Source: Thermaceae bacterium
Lineage (GTDB): Bacteria > Deinococcota > Deinococci > Deinococcales > Marinithermaceae
Reading direction: 5' to 3'
Assembly: GCA_027023345.1 (NCBI GenBank)
Contig: JALVVO010000001.1
Coordinates: forward strand, 1 to 5,369
DNA: 5,369 bases
Shown here piece by piece: positions 1-5,296 of the stretch (positions within the stretch are counted from its first letter, which is position 1; every line of letters starts with the position of its first letter). The translations under genes were made by a program, and so were the position numbers. Under the pieces are notes generated by a model that ran no database searches, was not told the origin of the DNA, and saw only the letters and a list, made by a program, of their open reading frames with translations.

Positions 1-263
1 ACCTCTTCCGCCGGCAGTTTGGCGTTGCCGGTGCGGGAGAGGACCCCGTCCTTCATCAGCCCGAGGAGGCGGTCGCTCGGTCGGGCGAGGATGAGCTCGA
101 GCACGGCACCCCGAATGGGCAGCGTGCTGGTCTCGCCCACGAGCGCCACCTCGACCTCGAGGGCGTTTTCGCTCTGGCGCAGGGTGACCACCGCCTGCAC
201 CGGCTCGGCGTGCGCGAGCACGAGGGTCGCGAGGAAGGGCAGGAGGAAGGCCAAGCGACGCAC
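1..263 (-). CDS. Secreted protein of unknown function, N-terminal part (runs off left edge)
   Basis: I do not recognise this protein. The visible 87 residues begin MRRLAFLLPFLATLVLAHA, a textbook signal peptide (two Arg, a hydrophobic core, then an A-H-A site before EPVQ), so the mature protein is probably exported. The rest (about residues 20-87) alternates hydrophobic and charged residues, as in a beta-rich domain (for example ALEVEVALVG and GAVLELILARP), and has no Cys so far. The start is GTG at 263, preceded by GAGGATC, an SD-like stretch; a TAGGCT hexamer 7 bases upstream of the GTG is a possible -10. It starts only 15 bases after the polyferredoxin stop, so it is probably the third gene of the same leftward operon. 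The reading frame stays open to the window edge, and codon use matches its neighbours. A periplasmic partner of the upstream membrane protein is an inference from position and export signal only. Confidence 0.75.
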   Translation of the reverse strand, partial: MRRLAFLLPFLATLVLAHAEPVQAVVTLRQSENALEVEVALVGETSTLPIRGAVLELILARPSDRLLGLMKDGVLSRTGNAKLPAEE

Positions 264-278
264 GATCCTCAGCCTACC

Positions 279-1706
279 CTACTGGGGCAACAGCAGCGTG
301 CCCCGCATCTCCATCGGCTGCGCCAGCACCCAGAGCGCGAGCGCCACCAGCAGGAAGAAGTAGGTAAAGACGATGCCGCCGGCGAGGAAGTGGTTGCGCT
401 CGCGGGCGCGGCGGAAGAGCACGTAGCTCGCGGCCAGGAGCCCCAGGTAAAGGATCGCCACCTGCAGGGGGTAGAGCCAGTTCTCTGGCACCAGCGCGGC
501 CAGCGTCCAGTCGGGCTCGCCCACCGGCAGGCCCAGGTTGGCTAGGGCCTGCTGGGTCACCGGGATGATGCTGGCCCAGCCGGTCAGGAAGTGAAAGGCG
601 TAGTGCCCCGCCCACATGGCGAAGGCCAGGGGGAAGAACCCCGAGCCCCAGAAGCGAACCGCCTTCAACGGGGAAGCCCGCACCCCCGAGACGCGGTCGG
701 CCAGCGTTGTCACGCCCAGGGTGAGGAAGAGCCCGAGCCCGGTCCAGAGGACGTAGATCGTGGAGAGCAGGACGGCCTCGTTGCGCGTCCCCAGGACCTC
801 GGCCAGGTGCTCGGCGAGCTGGTAATAGGGCGGGACCATGGCGAAGGCGTTCATGAAGCCGGCGAAGAAGAGCAGGACGCCCAGCCAGACCACGTCGATC
901 TTGTAGCGGGCCCAGGCGGGCTCGGTTCCGGGAGCCCGGAGCTTCCAGGCCACGTTGTCGTAGGGGCAGGCCCGCACGCAGTTCATGCAGAGGGTGCAGT
1001 CCATGTTGGACTTGATCTGGGGAACGTAAAGCTTGGTCTCGCAGCCGGGGTAGCGGACGCCCTCGGCGTTTGGGGCCTCCCGGAGCGTCTTCCGGCCGCT
1101 CGGGGTCTCCACCCGGCCGTTCACGCAGTACTTGCCCTCGCAGGAGAGGCAGACCTCGGGGTCGCGGGCGGTGATCTGGGTGGGGCTCACCGTGCTCAGG
1201 GTGAAGTTGAAGTTGCCGAGCGGGCAGACGTACTTGCAAAAGGTACCCTCGGGGAAGAGGGTGTCCACCACGAAGGCGACGCCGAAGTAGCCGAGGATCA
1301 GCCAGGCGGTGAGCCAGGGGCTCGCCCAGAGGTCCCAGTACTCGTAGGCGAATAAGTAAAAGAGGGTCAGGGCGATGACGAAGTACTTGTTGCAGAGGGC
1401 CCGGGGCCATTTGAACTCCGGCAGGAAGCGCTTGGCGAACCGGGTCGGGCCGCGGACCAGCAACATCGGGCAGGCGGCGCAGAAGAGGTTGCCGAGCACG
1501 GCGATGGCGAGCACCAGGAAGCCCCGGTAGTGGAGCCAGACGGATACGGTGGCGAAGTTCTTGGGGGCGAGCTGGCGGCCGAAGAAGCCGTCGTAGAGGG
1601 CGAGTAGGGCCACGAGAAGCAAGGGCACCTGGAGCGCGAAGCGGCTATAGCGCCAGCGGAAGAAACGACCCAGGAGGGGGACGCGGAGGAGGTCGGGGGT
1701 TTTCAT
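279..1706 (-). CDS. Membrane polyferredoxin, NapH/NosR/CcoG-like (4Fe-4S, Fer4_5 type), about nine helices
   Basis: This 475-residue integral membrane protein has an internal ferredoxin domain. Seen: helices near 23-43, 62-84, 106-124, 130-150, then a soluble stretch 151-268, then helices near 270-290, 311-335, 353-375, 411-431 and 441-462. The soluble part holds CKYVCP (157-162), C186/C189/C194, C222 and CTLCMNCVRACP (237-248), enough for two [4Fe-4S] clusters. CAACP (76-80) ends helix 2. Paired CP motifs beside membrane helices are typical of NapH, NosR and CcoG/FixG proteins, which pass electrons at the membrane or, for CcoG, reduce copper. Arg/Lys-rich loops put the clusters in the cytoplasm. 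Unusual are the five extra C-terminal helices and the H368, H372 and QPMEMRG (463-469) residues predicted on the outer side; CcoG has an Ig-like C-terminus instead. ATG 1706 overlaps the lipoprotein stop. The exact electron donor, acceptor and role are unknown; family assignment is firm, function is not. Confidence 0.85.
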   Translation of the reverse strand: MKTPDLLRVPLLGRFFRWRYSRFALQVPLLLVALLALYDGFFGRQLAPKNFATVSVWLHYRGFLVLAIAVLGNLFCAACPMLLVRGPTRFAKRFLPEFKWPRALCNKYFVIALTLFYLFAYEYWDLWASPWLTAWLILGYFGVAFVVDTLFPEGTFCKYVCPLGNFNFTLSTVSPTQITARDPEVCLSCEGKYCVNGRVETPSGRKTLREAPNAEGVRYPGCETKLYVPQIKSNMDCTLCMNCVRACPYDNVAWKLRAPGTEPAWARYKIDVVWLGVLLFFAGFMNAFAMVPPYYQLAEHLAEVLGTRNEAVLLSTIYVLWTGLGLFLTLGVTTLADRVSGVRASPLKAVRFWGSGFFPLAFAMWAGHYAFHFLTGWASIIPVTQQALANLGLPVGEPDWTLAALVPENWLYPLQVAILYLGLLAASYVLFRRARERNHFLAGGIVFTYFFLLVALALWVLAQPMEMRGTLLLPQ

Positions 1707-2053
1707 GGGACGGTGAGGCGCACCTCCTTTACGTACTTCTTGCCCTTCTTATCGTACGCGGTGATGGTCAGCACCCAGTCGCCGCGCATGTTGAAGTCGA
1801 AGTCCTCGACCCGCCAAAGCCCGGGGCCGGCGGGGTGGGCCTCGGCCTCGACCGGGATCATGCCGGCGTGGGTCATGTCGCCGACGACCTCGACGCGGAC
1901 GAGCTCGAGCCTGGGGTCCACCTCGATGCAGACCTCGGCCTTGCCCACCGTGGGGTGCTCGGGGACGAAGCGGACCTTAGCCTCCAGGGGCTCGCCGGTC
2001 TTGGGCCGGCAACCAGATAGCAGCACCAGCGCGAGCAAGAAGAGCCGGCGCAT
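1703..2053 (-). CDS. Small lipoprotein with YtkA/FixH-like domain
   Basis: This 116-residue protein starts with MRRLFLLALVLLSGC, a lipoprotein signal with lipobox LSGC and the lipidated Cys at 15, so it should sit on the outer face of the cytoplasmic membrane. The remainder (about 24-116) looks like a single beta-sandwich domain. Its GDMTHAGM stretch (58-65) and NMRGDW stretch (88-93) resemble the conserved Met/His-containing strand and the 'M-x-G-x-W' turn of YtkA-like and FixH proteins. FixH/CcoH helps assemble cbb3 oxidase, and related small domains have been linked to copper handling; H62, M60 and M65 could bind a metal, which is inference. Its stop overlaps the polyferredoxin start by four bases (ATGA), so the two are probably translationally coupled, recalling the fixG-fixH pairing. 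There is no Shine-Dalgarno before ATG 2053; a TAACAT hexamer 6 bases upstream suggests a leaderless message. Family call is by motif, not by search. Confidence 0.75.
   Translation of the reverse strand: MRRLFLLALVLLSGCRPKTGEPLEAKVRFVPEHPTVGKAEVCIEVDPRLELVRVEVVGDMTHAGMIPVEAEAHPAGPGLWRVEDFDFNMRGDWVLTITAYDKKGKKYVKEVRLTVP
1721..1730 (-). promoter_or_regulatory. Extended Shine-Dalgarno sequence ahead of the polyferredoxin gene, unusually distant
   Basis: On the minus strand this reads AAAGGAGGTG, a perfect ten-base complement to the usual 3' end of bacterial 16S rRNA. It lies within the lipoprotein codons for Lys-Glu-Val and is followed by 14 bases before the polyferredoxin ATG at 1706, longer than the usual 5-9. 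No other start codon in the correct frame lies closer. It could support re-initiation at the ATGA overlap, or be a chance result of the codons. Confidence 0.4.
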
Positions 2054-2059
2054 GCGCCC

Positions 2060-2065
2060 ATGTTA
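2060..2065 (-). promoter_or_regulatory. Putative -10 element for the leftward (lipoprotein-polyferredoxin) operon
   Basis: The minus strand reads TAACAT, then six bases (GGGCGC), then the ATG of the lipoprotein gene. It fits the TANNNT -10 motif of Deinococcus-Thermus leaderless genes, where transcription begins at or next to the start codon. No good TTGACA-like -35 is visible 16-18 bases upstream (the region reads around CTTATT). The lack of any Shine-Dalgarno before the gene agrees with this reading. Confidence 0.5.
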
Positions 2066-2079
2066 CCGCTCGCCGAATG

Positions 2080-2085
2080 AAAAAT
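2080..2085 (+). promoter_or_regulatory. Weak putative -10 element for the thioesterase gene
   Basis: AAAAAT is followed by six bases (AAGGGC) and then ATG 2092, the same spacing seen for the TAACAT and TAAGCT hexamers elsewhere in the window. The hexamer matches TATAAT at four of six positions but lacks the first T of TANNNT, so the call is weaker. The AT-rich run stands out in very GC-rich surroundings. No convincing -35 is seen. Confidence 0.3.
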
Positions 2086-2091
2086 AAGGGC

Positions 2092-2514
2092 ATGGACGGC
2101 TACCCTGCGGTGGTGCGGATCGAGGTGCGGTACCGGGACCTGGACCCCCTAGGACACGTGAACAACGCGGTCTACCTCTCCTACATCGAGCTCGCCCGGG
2201 TGCGCTACTTCGAGCGCCTGGGGGCCCTGGAGGGGGCGCTGGGCCGCGGCGAGGCGCCGGTGGTGGCCCGCGCCGAGATCGACTACCGGCGGCCGATCCA
2301 CCTCGGTGAGGAGGTTCGGGTGGGGGCGCGCGTCGTGCGGGTGGGGCGCACCAGCTTCGCCATGGACTACCGGGTGGAGGCGTCGGGAGAGCTCGCCGCC
2401 GAGGCCCGGACGGTGCACGTCTGGTTGGGCGAGGACGGGCGACCCGAGGCGCTTCCGGAGGCGCTGAAGGCGCGGGTGGCGGAACTCGAGGCCCGGCCGG
2501 TCGAGGGGCTTTAG
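2092..2514 (+). CDS. Acyl-CoA thioesterase, hotdog fold (4HBT/YbgC-like)
   Basis: The protein belongs to the 4-hydroxybenzoyl-CoA thioesterase superfamily, single-hotdog enzymes that usually work as oligomers and hydrolyse acyl-CoA thioesters in the cytoplasm. The signature is RDLDPLGHVNNAVYLSYIE shortly after the N-terminus: the second Asp (in LDPLGHVNN) is in the position of the catalytic Asp of YbgC-type enzymes, followed by the long central helix. The strand stretches EIDYRRPIHLGEEV and AEARTVHVWL follow in the expected order. At 140 residues it has family length. I chose ATG 2092 (MDGYPAV); an in-frame ATG at 2077 would add five residues (MKNKG), but neither has a well-placed SD, and the AT-rich codons between look more like promoter than coding sequence. 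It is divergent from the lipoprotein gene and lies 15 bases before gcvT. The substrate cannot be told from sequence, and a link with glycine cleavage is not evident. Confidence 0.85.
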   Translation: MDGYPAVVRIEVRYRDLDPLGHVNNAVYLSYIELARVRYFERLGALEGALGRGEAPVVARAEIDYRRPIHLGEEVRVGARVVRVGRTSFAMDYRVEASGELAAEARTVHVWLGEDGRPEALPEALKARVAELEARPVEGL

Positions 2515-2517
2515 CGG

Positions 2518-2523
2518 TAAGCT
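2518..2523 (+). promoter_or_regulatory. Putative -10 element for the gcv operon
   Basis: TAAGCT sits six bases (CGGGGC) before the GTG start of gcvT and four bases after the thioesterase stop. It fits the TANNNT leaderless -10 pattern with the same spacing as the leftward operon. gcvT has no Shine-Dalgarno, which agrees with a leaderless start. No recognisable -35 is present (the 17-base position reads GGCCGG). With a leader of essentially zero length there is no room for a glycine riboswitch. Read-through from the thioesterase gene is also possible, since no terminator separates them. Confidence 0.5.
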
Positions 2524-2529
2524 CGGGGC

Positions 2530-3588
2530 GTGAAGCATACGCCGCTCTTCGAACTCCACCAGAGGCTTGGGGCCCGCATGGTGCCCTTTGCCGGTTTTGC
2601 AATGCCGCTCCACTACGGCTCGATCCAGGCCGAGCACCGGGCGGTGCGGGAGGGCGTCGGGGTCTTCGACGTCAGCCACATGGGCGAGTTCTGGGTCTCG
2701 GGTCCCGAGGCCCAGGACTTCCTCGAGTCGGTCACCACCAACCGGGTGGCGAGGCTCAGGCCCGGGCGGGCCCACTACACGATGCTCCCGAACGCCGAGG
2801 GCGGGGTGGTGGACGACGCCTACCTCTACCACGTCGAGCCCGGGCGCTACCTGCTGGTGGTGAACGCCGCCAACGTGGAAAAGGACTTCGCGCACCTCGG
2901 CGGAAGGGCCGAGGGTTGGGACGTCGTGCTCGAGGACCGAAGCGACGCCACCGCCCTGCTCGCGGTGCAGGGGCCGAGGGCGGCCGAGCTCCTCGCCTCC
3001 CTGACCGACGCAGACCTCGCCGCGCCGAAGAAGAACGCGGTCTTCCGGGCACGCGTCTTGGGGCGGGAGGCCCTGCTCGCCCGCACCGGCTACACCGGCG
3101 AGGACGGTTTCGAGGTCTTCCTCGCGCCCGAGGACGCCCCGGCGGTCTTCGAGGCCCTCGTCGAGGCCGGGGCCACCCCCGCCGGCCTCGGCGCCCGCGA
3201 CACGCTCAGGCTCGAGATGGGCTACCCCCTCTACGGCCACGAGCTCACCGACGAAACGAACCCGCGTTGCACCCCCTACGCCTGGGTGGTGAAGGAGAAG
3301 GAGCCCCCGTTTTTGGGCCAGGAGCGGATGGGGGCGTCGCCTTGCGACGAACGGCTCGTGGGCCTTTTGCTCGAGTCCGGCATTCCCCGCGAGGGCTACC
3401 CCGTCTACGCCGGCGAGGAGGCGGTGGGCCGGGTGACCTCGGGCGGGCTCTCGCCGGTCCTGAAGCGGGGTATTGCCCTTGCCTGGGTTCAGGCCCCTTA
3501 CGCCGAGGAGGGCACCGAGCTCGCGGTGGAGATCCGGGGAAGGCGGCACCCCGCACGGGTGCATCCCTTACCCTTTATTCGGAGGTAG
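2530..3588 (+). CDS. gcvT: Aminomethyltransferase, T-protein of the glycine cleavage system
   Basis: GcvT transfers the one-carbon unit from the aminomethyl-lipoyl arm of GcvH to tetrahydrofolate, giving 5,10-methylene-THF and ammonia, in the cytoplasm. The 352 residues cover the whole family. Seen: the N-terminal block PFAGFAMPLHYGS and FDVSHMGE (residues 19-53), Y83, the catalytic-type Asp pair in GGVVDDAYLY (91-100), ARTGYTGEDGFEVF (184-197) and GLGARDTLRLEMGYPLYGHEL (from 219). Y188, E195 and R227 fall at the folate-site numbering I recall for the Thermotoga maritima enzyme. The C-terminal GcvT_C domain follows (about 275-350, with GIPREGYPVY and VTSGGLSPVL). An oddity is NPRCTPYAWVV (244-254), where most family members have a PLEAGLGWVV-type sequence of the same length; I believe Thermus homologues are similar. 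The start is GTG 2530, matching the usual MKxTPL N-terminus. It is the first gene of the tight gcvT-gcvH-gcvPA-gcvPB operon. Confidence 0.97.
   Translation: MKHTPLFELHQRLGARMVPFAGFAMPLHYGSIQAEHRAVREGVGVFDVSHMGEFWVSGPEAQDFLESVTTNRVARLRPGRAHYTMLPNAEGGVVDDAYLYHVEPGRYLLVVNAANVEKDFAHLGGRAEGWDVVLEDRSDATALLAVQGPRAAELLASLTDADLAAPKKNAVFRARVLGREALLARTGYTGEDGFEVFLAPEDAPAVFEALVEAGATPAGLGARDTLRLEMGYPLYGHELTDETNPRCTPYAWVVKEKEPPFLGQERMGASPCDERLVGLLLESGIPREGYPVYAGEEAVGRVTSGGLSPVLKRGIALAWVQAPYAEEGTELAVEIRGRRHPARVHPLPFIRR
3581..3586 (+). promoter_or_regulatory. Shine-Dalgarno for gcvH inside the gcvT end
   Basis: GGAGGT spans the last Arg codon of gcvT and its TAG stop, with five bases before gcvH ATG 3592. 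This is a strong site with standard spacing, and its place within the end of gcvT favours coupled translation of the two genes. It confirms the gcvH start. Confidence 0.8.
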
Positions 3589-3591
3589 GCG

Positions 3592-3978
3592 ATGAACGTT
3601 CCCGAGGAACTGAAGTACCGCGATACCCACGAGTGGGTCCGGGTGGAGGACGGCGTCGCCGTCGTCGGCATCACCGACTACGCCCAAGGGGAGCTCGGCG
3701 ACGTGGTCTACGTCGAGCTTCCCGAGGTGGGTAGGAAGGTCGAGGCGGGCGAGGCGGTGGCGGTGATCGAGTCGGTCAAGACCGCCTCGGACATCTACGC
3801 CCCGGTCTCCGGCGAAATCGTCGAGGTGAACGAGCTCCTCGCCGAGCACCCCGAGAAGGTAAACGAGGACCCCTACGGCGAGGGCTGGCTCTTCAAGATC
3901 CGGATGGCGAGGCCGGAGGAGCTCGAGGCGCTCCTCGACGCCGAGGGCTACAGGAAGCTGCTCGAGGCCGAGGGGTAG
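3592..3978 (+). CDS. gcvH: Glycine cleavage system H-protein (lipoyl carrier)
   Basis: GcvH is the small cytoplasmic shuttle whose lipoyl-lysine carries the aminomethyl group from P-protein to T-protein and then returns electrons to the L-protein. At 128 residues it has the normal full length. Seen: the N-terminal YRDTHEWVRVEDGVAVVGIT (9-28), DYAQGELGDVVYVELPEVG (29-47) and the lipoylation site ESVKTASDIYAPVSGEIVEVN (60-80) with the modified lysine at K63. Next come NEDPYGEGWLFKI (91-103), which packs against the lipoyl domain, and a C-terminal helix ending in LLEAEG. ATG 3592 has a strong Shine-Dalgarno and lies three bases after the gcvT stop; gcvPA begins two bases after its own stop. Lipoylation needs LipA/LipB or LplA from elsewhere in the genome. 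No oddities are seen. Confidence 0.98.
   Translation: MNVPEELKYRDTHEWVRVEDGVAVVGITDYAQGELGDVVYVELPEVGRKVEAGEAVAVIESVKTASDIYAPVSGEIVEVNELLAEHPEKVNEDPYGEGWLFKIRMARPEELEALLDAEGYRKLLEAEG
3970..3975 (+). promoter_or_regulatory. Shine-Dalgarno for gcvPA inside the gcvH end
   Basis: GAGGGG, in the last Glu-Gly codons of gcvH, lies five bases before gcvPA ATG 3981, with the gcvH TAG between. It supports the chosen start and coupled translation. Confidence 0.65.
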
Positions 3979-3980
3979 GG

Positions 3981-5294
3981 ATGGCCTACACGCCCCATAC
4001 CGAGGCCGAGGTCCGGGCCATGCTCGAGGCCCTGGGCCTAGAGCGCCTCGCGGACCTCTACGCCCACCTCCCGGCCTCGCTCCTGGACCCCGAGATCGAG
4101 CTCCCCGAACCGCTCGACGAGGACGGGGCGCTGGCCCTCGTCGAGGAGCTCGCGGCGATGAACCGGCCCGGGAAGGTCTTCTTGGGCGGAGGGGTGCGCG
4201 ACCACTTCATCCCCGCGATCGTGGACACGATCGCCTCCCGGGGCGAGTTCCTCACCGCCTACACCCCCTACCAGGCCGAGGCGAGCCAGGGCGTCTTGCA
4301 GGCGATCTTCGAGTACCAGACGATGATCGCCGAGCTCACCGCCCTCGACGTCGCCAACGCCTCGCTCTACGACGGGGCGAGCGCGCTGGCCGAAGGGGTT
4401 TTGCTCGCCCTCCGGGCCACCCGGCGGATGCACGTGGTGGCGAGCCGGGGGGTCCACCCCGAGTACCGCCAGGTGCTCGGGACCTACCTCGAGGCGGTGG
4501 GGGCGACGCTTGAGGAGGTGGACCTGGAGGGGGACCGTACCCCGGTCCTCGAGGTCGGCCCCGAGGTCGGCGCGGTGGTGGTCCAAAGCCCCAACTTCCT
4601 CGGGGCGATCGAGGCCTACGCCGGCCTGGCCGAGGCCGCCCACGCCGCCGGGGCGCTCCTTGTGGCGGTGGTGGACCCCCTTTCGCTCGCGGTGCTGAGG
4701 CCCCCCGGGGAGCAGGGCGCCGATATCGCGGTGGGCGAGGGGCAGCCGCTTGGCAACCCGATGAGCTTCGGCGGGCCCCACTTCGGCTTCATCGCGGTGA
4801 AAAAGGGGCTCCTTCGCCAGCTTCCCGGGCGGCTCGTCTCGATGACCGAGGACGCCGAGGGGCGGCGGGGCTTCGTGCTTTCGCTCTCGGCCCGGGAGCA
4901 GCACATCCGCCGGGCCAAGGCTAAGTCGAACATCACCACCAACGCCCAGAACGCCGCCCTCCGGGCGACCGTGCACCTGGCGGCGCTGGGGCCCCTTGGG
5001 CTCAAGGAGGCGGCCCTGGCCGCGGCCGCGAACGCCCGGCGGCTCTACGAGCTCTTGCTCGAGGTCCCCGGGGTCGAGCCGCTGACCCGGCCGCCCTTCT
5101 TCGTTGAGTTCGCCCTTTCCTTGCCCCGGCCCCCGGAGGAGGTGCGGCGGGTCCTTTCCGAGGTCGGCTTCCACGGGGCCTACCCCATCCCCGAGTACGG
5201 CGAGCGCGCGGCGCTCTTCGCCGCCACCGAGCGCATGAGCGAAGACGACTTCTACGCCTTCGCCCGGGCGTTCTTCCAGGCGGTGGGAGGATAG
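3981..5294 (+). CDS. gcvPA: Glycine dehydrogenase (decarboxylating) subunit 1, P-protein alpha
   Basis: This is the N-terminal half of glycine decarboxylase as a separate subunit. With GcvPB it forms the alpha2-beta2 P-protein known structurally from Thermus thermophilus, which decarboxylates glycine with PLP and loads the aminomethyl group on GcvH. The 437 residues match the family length. Seen: YTPHTEAEVRAMLEALG (3-19), GGGVRDHFIPAIVD (69-82), TAYTPYQAEASQGVLQAIFE (92-111), MIAELTALDVANASLYDGASALAEG (from 115), GEGQPLGNPMSFGGPHFGF (252-270) and REQHIRRAKAKSNITTNAQ (305-323). The Schiff-base lysine is carried by GcvPB, so its absence here is expected. GGGVRDH replaces the GGAY- or GAYxH-type wording of many bacterial P-proteins; I believe Thermus proteins are alike. 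The start ATG is two bases after gcvH and is backed by the SD. It reads without a break into the gcvPB junction. Confidence 0.97.
   Translation: MAYTPHTEAEVRAMLEALGLERLADLYAHLPASLLDPEIELPEPLDEDGALALVEELAAMNRPGKVFLGGGVRDHFIPAIVDTIASRGEFLTAYTPYQAEASQGVLQAIFEYQTMIAELTALDVANASLYDGASALAEGVLLALRATRRMHVVASRGVHPEYRQVLGTYLEAVGATLEEVDLEGDRTPVLEVGPEVGAVVVQSPNFLGAIEAYAGLAEAAHAAGALLVAVVDPLSLAVLRPPGEQGADIAVGEGQPLGNPMSFGGPHFGFIAVKKGLLRQLPGRLVSMTEDAEGRRGFVLSLSAREQHIRRAKAKSNITTNAQNAALRATVHLAALGPLGLKEAALAAAANARRLYELLLEVPGVEPLTRPPFFVEFALSLPRPPEEVRRVLSEVGFHGAYPIPEYGERAALFAATERMSEDDFYAFARAFFQAVGG
5285..5290 (+). promoter_or_regulatory. Shine-Dalgarno for gcvPB inside the gcvPA end
   Basis: GGGAGG overlaps the final Gly codons of gcvPA and precedes ATG 5297 by six bases. 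It decides the gcvPB start and points to coupled translation of the two P-protein subunits, which are needed in equal amounts. Confidence 0.75.
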
Positions 5295-5296
5295 CG

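Noticed and set aside
274..1410. Long alternative frame on the minus strand, and a plus-strand frame at 591-1355, over the polyferredoxin gene
   Set aside because: The polyferredoxin frame explains this DNA with clear helices and Fe-S motifs; the other frames give low-complexity Arg/Pro/Gly-rich products.
279..1706. Naming the polyferredoxin ccoG/fixG, napH, nosH or nosR
   Set aside because: It shares the Fe-S half but lacks the CcoG Ig-like C-terminus and the NosR FMN domain, and has more helices than NapH. No diagnostic neighbour (cbb3 oxidase, nap or nos genes) is within the window, so a symbol would be a guess.
2515..2529. Terminator between the thioesterase and gcvT
   Set aside because: The 15-base gap contains no inverted repeat followed by a T run.
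3240..3330. Possible frameshift in gcvT because the conserved segment looks altered
   Set aside because: The frame remains open, the length matches the family and the downstream GcvT_C motifs are in the same frame.
2149..3564. 471-codon open frame on the minus strand across the thioesterase and gcvT
   Set aside because: It is the antisense shadow of two firmly identified genes with high third-position GC. Its translation is rich in Pro, Arg, Gly, His and Val with no recognisable domain.
4548..4572. Short direct repeat CGAGGTCGGC in gcvPA
   Set aside because: It encodes EVGPEVG within normal coding sequence and reflects preferred codons; there is no sign of an expanding repeat or mobile element.
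4038..5174. 378-codon open frame on the minus strand inside gcvPA
   Set aside because: Antisense shadow of gcvPA; its composition is an artefact of codon bias and it has no ribosome site or known motif.
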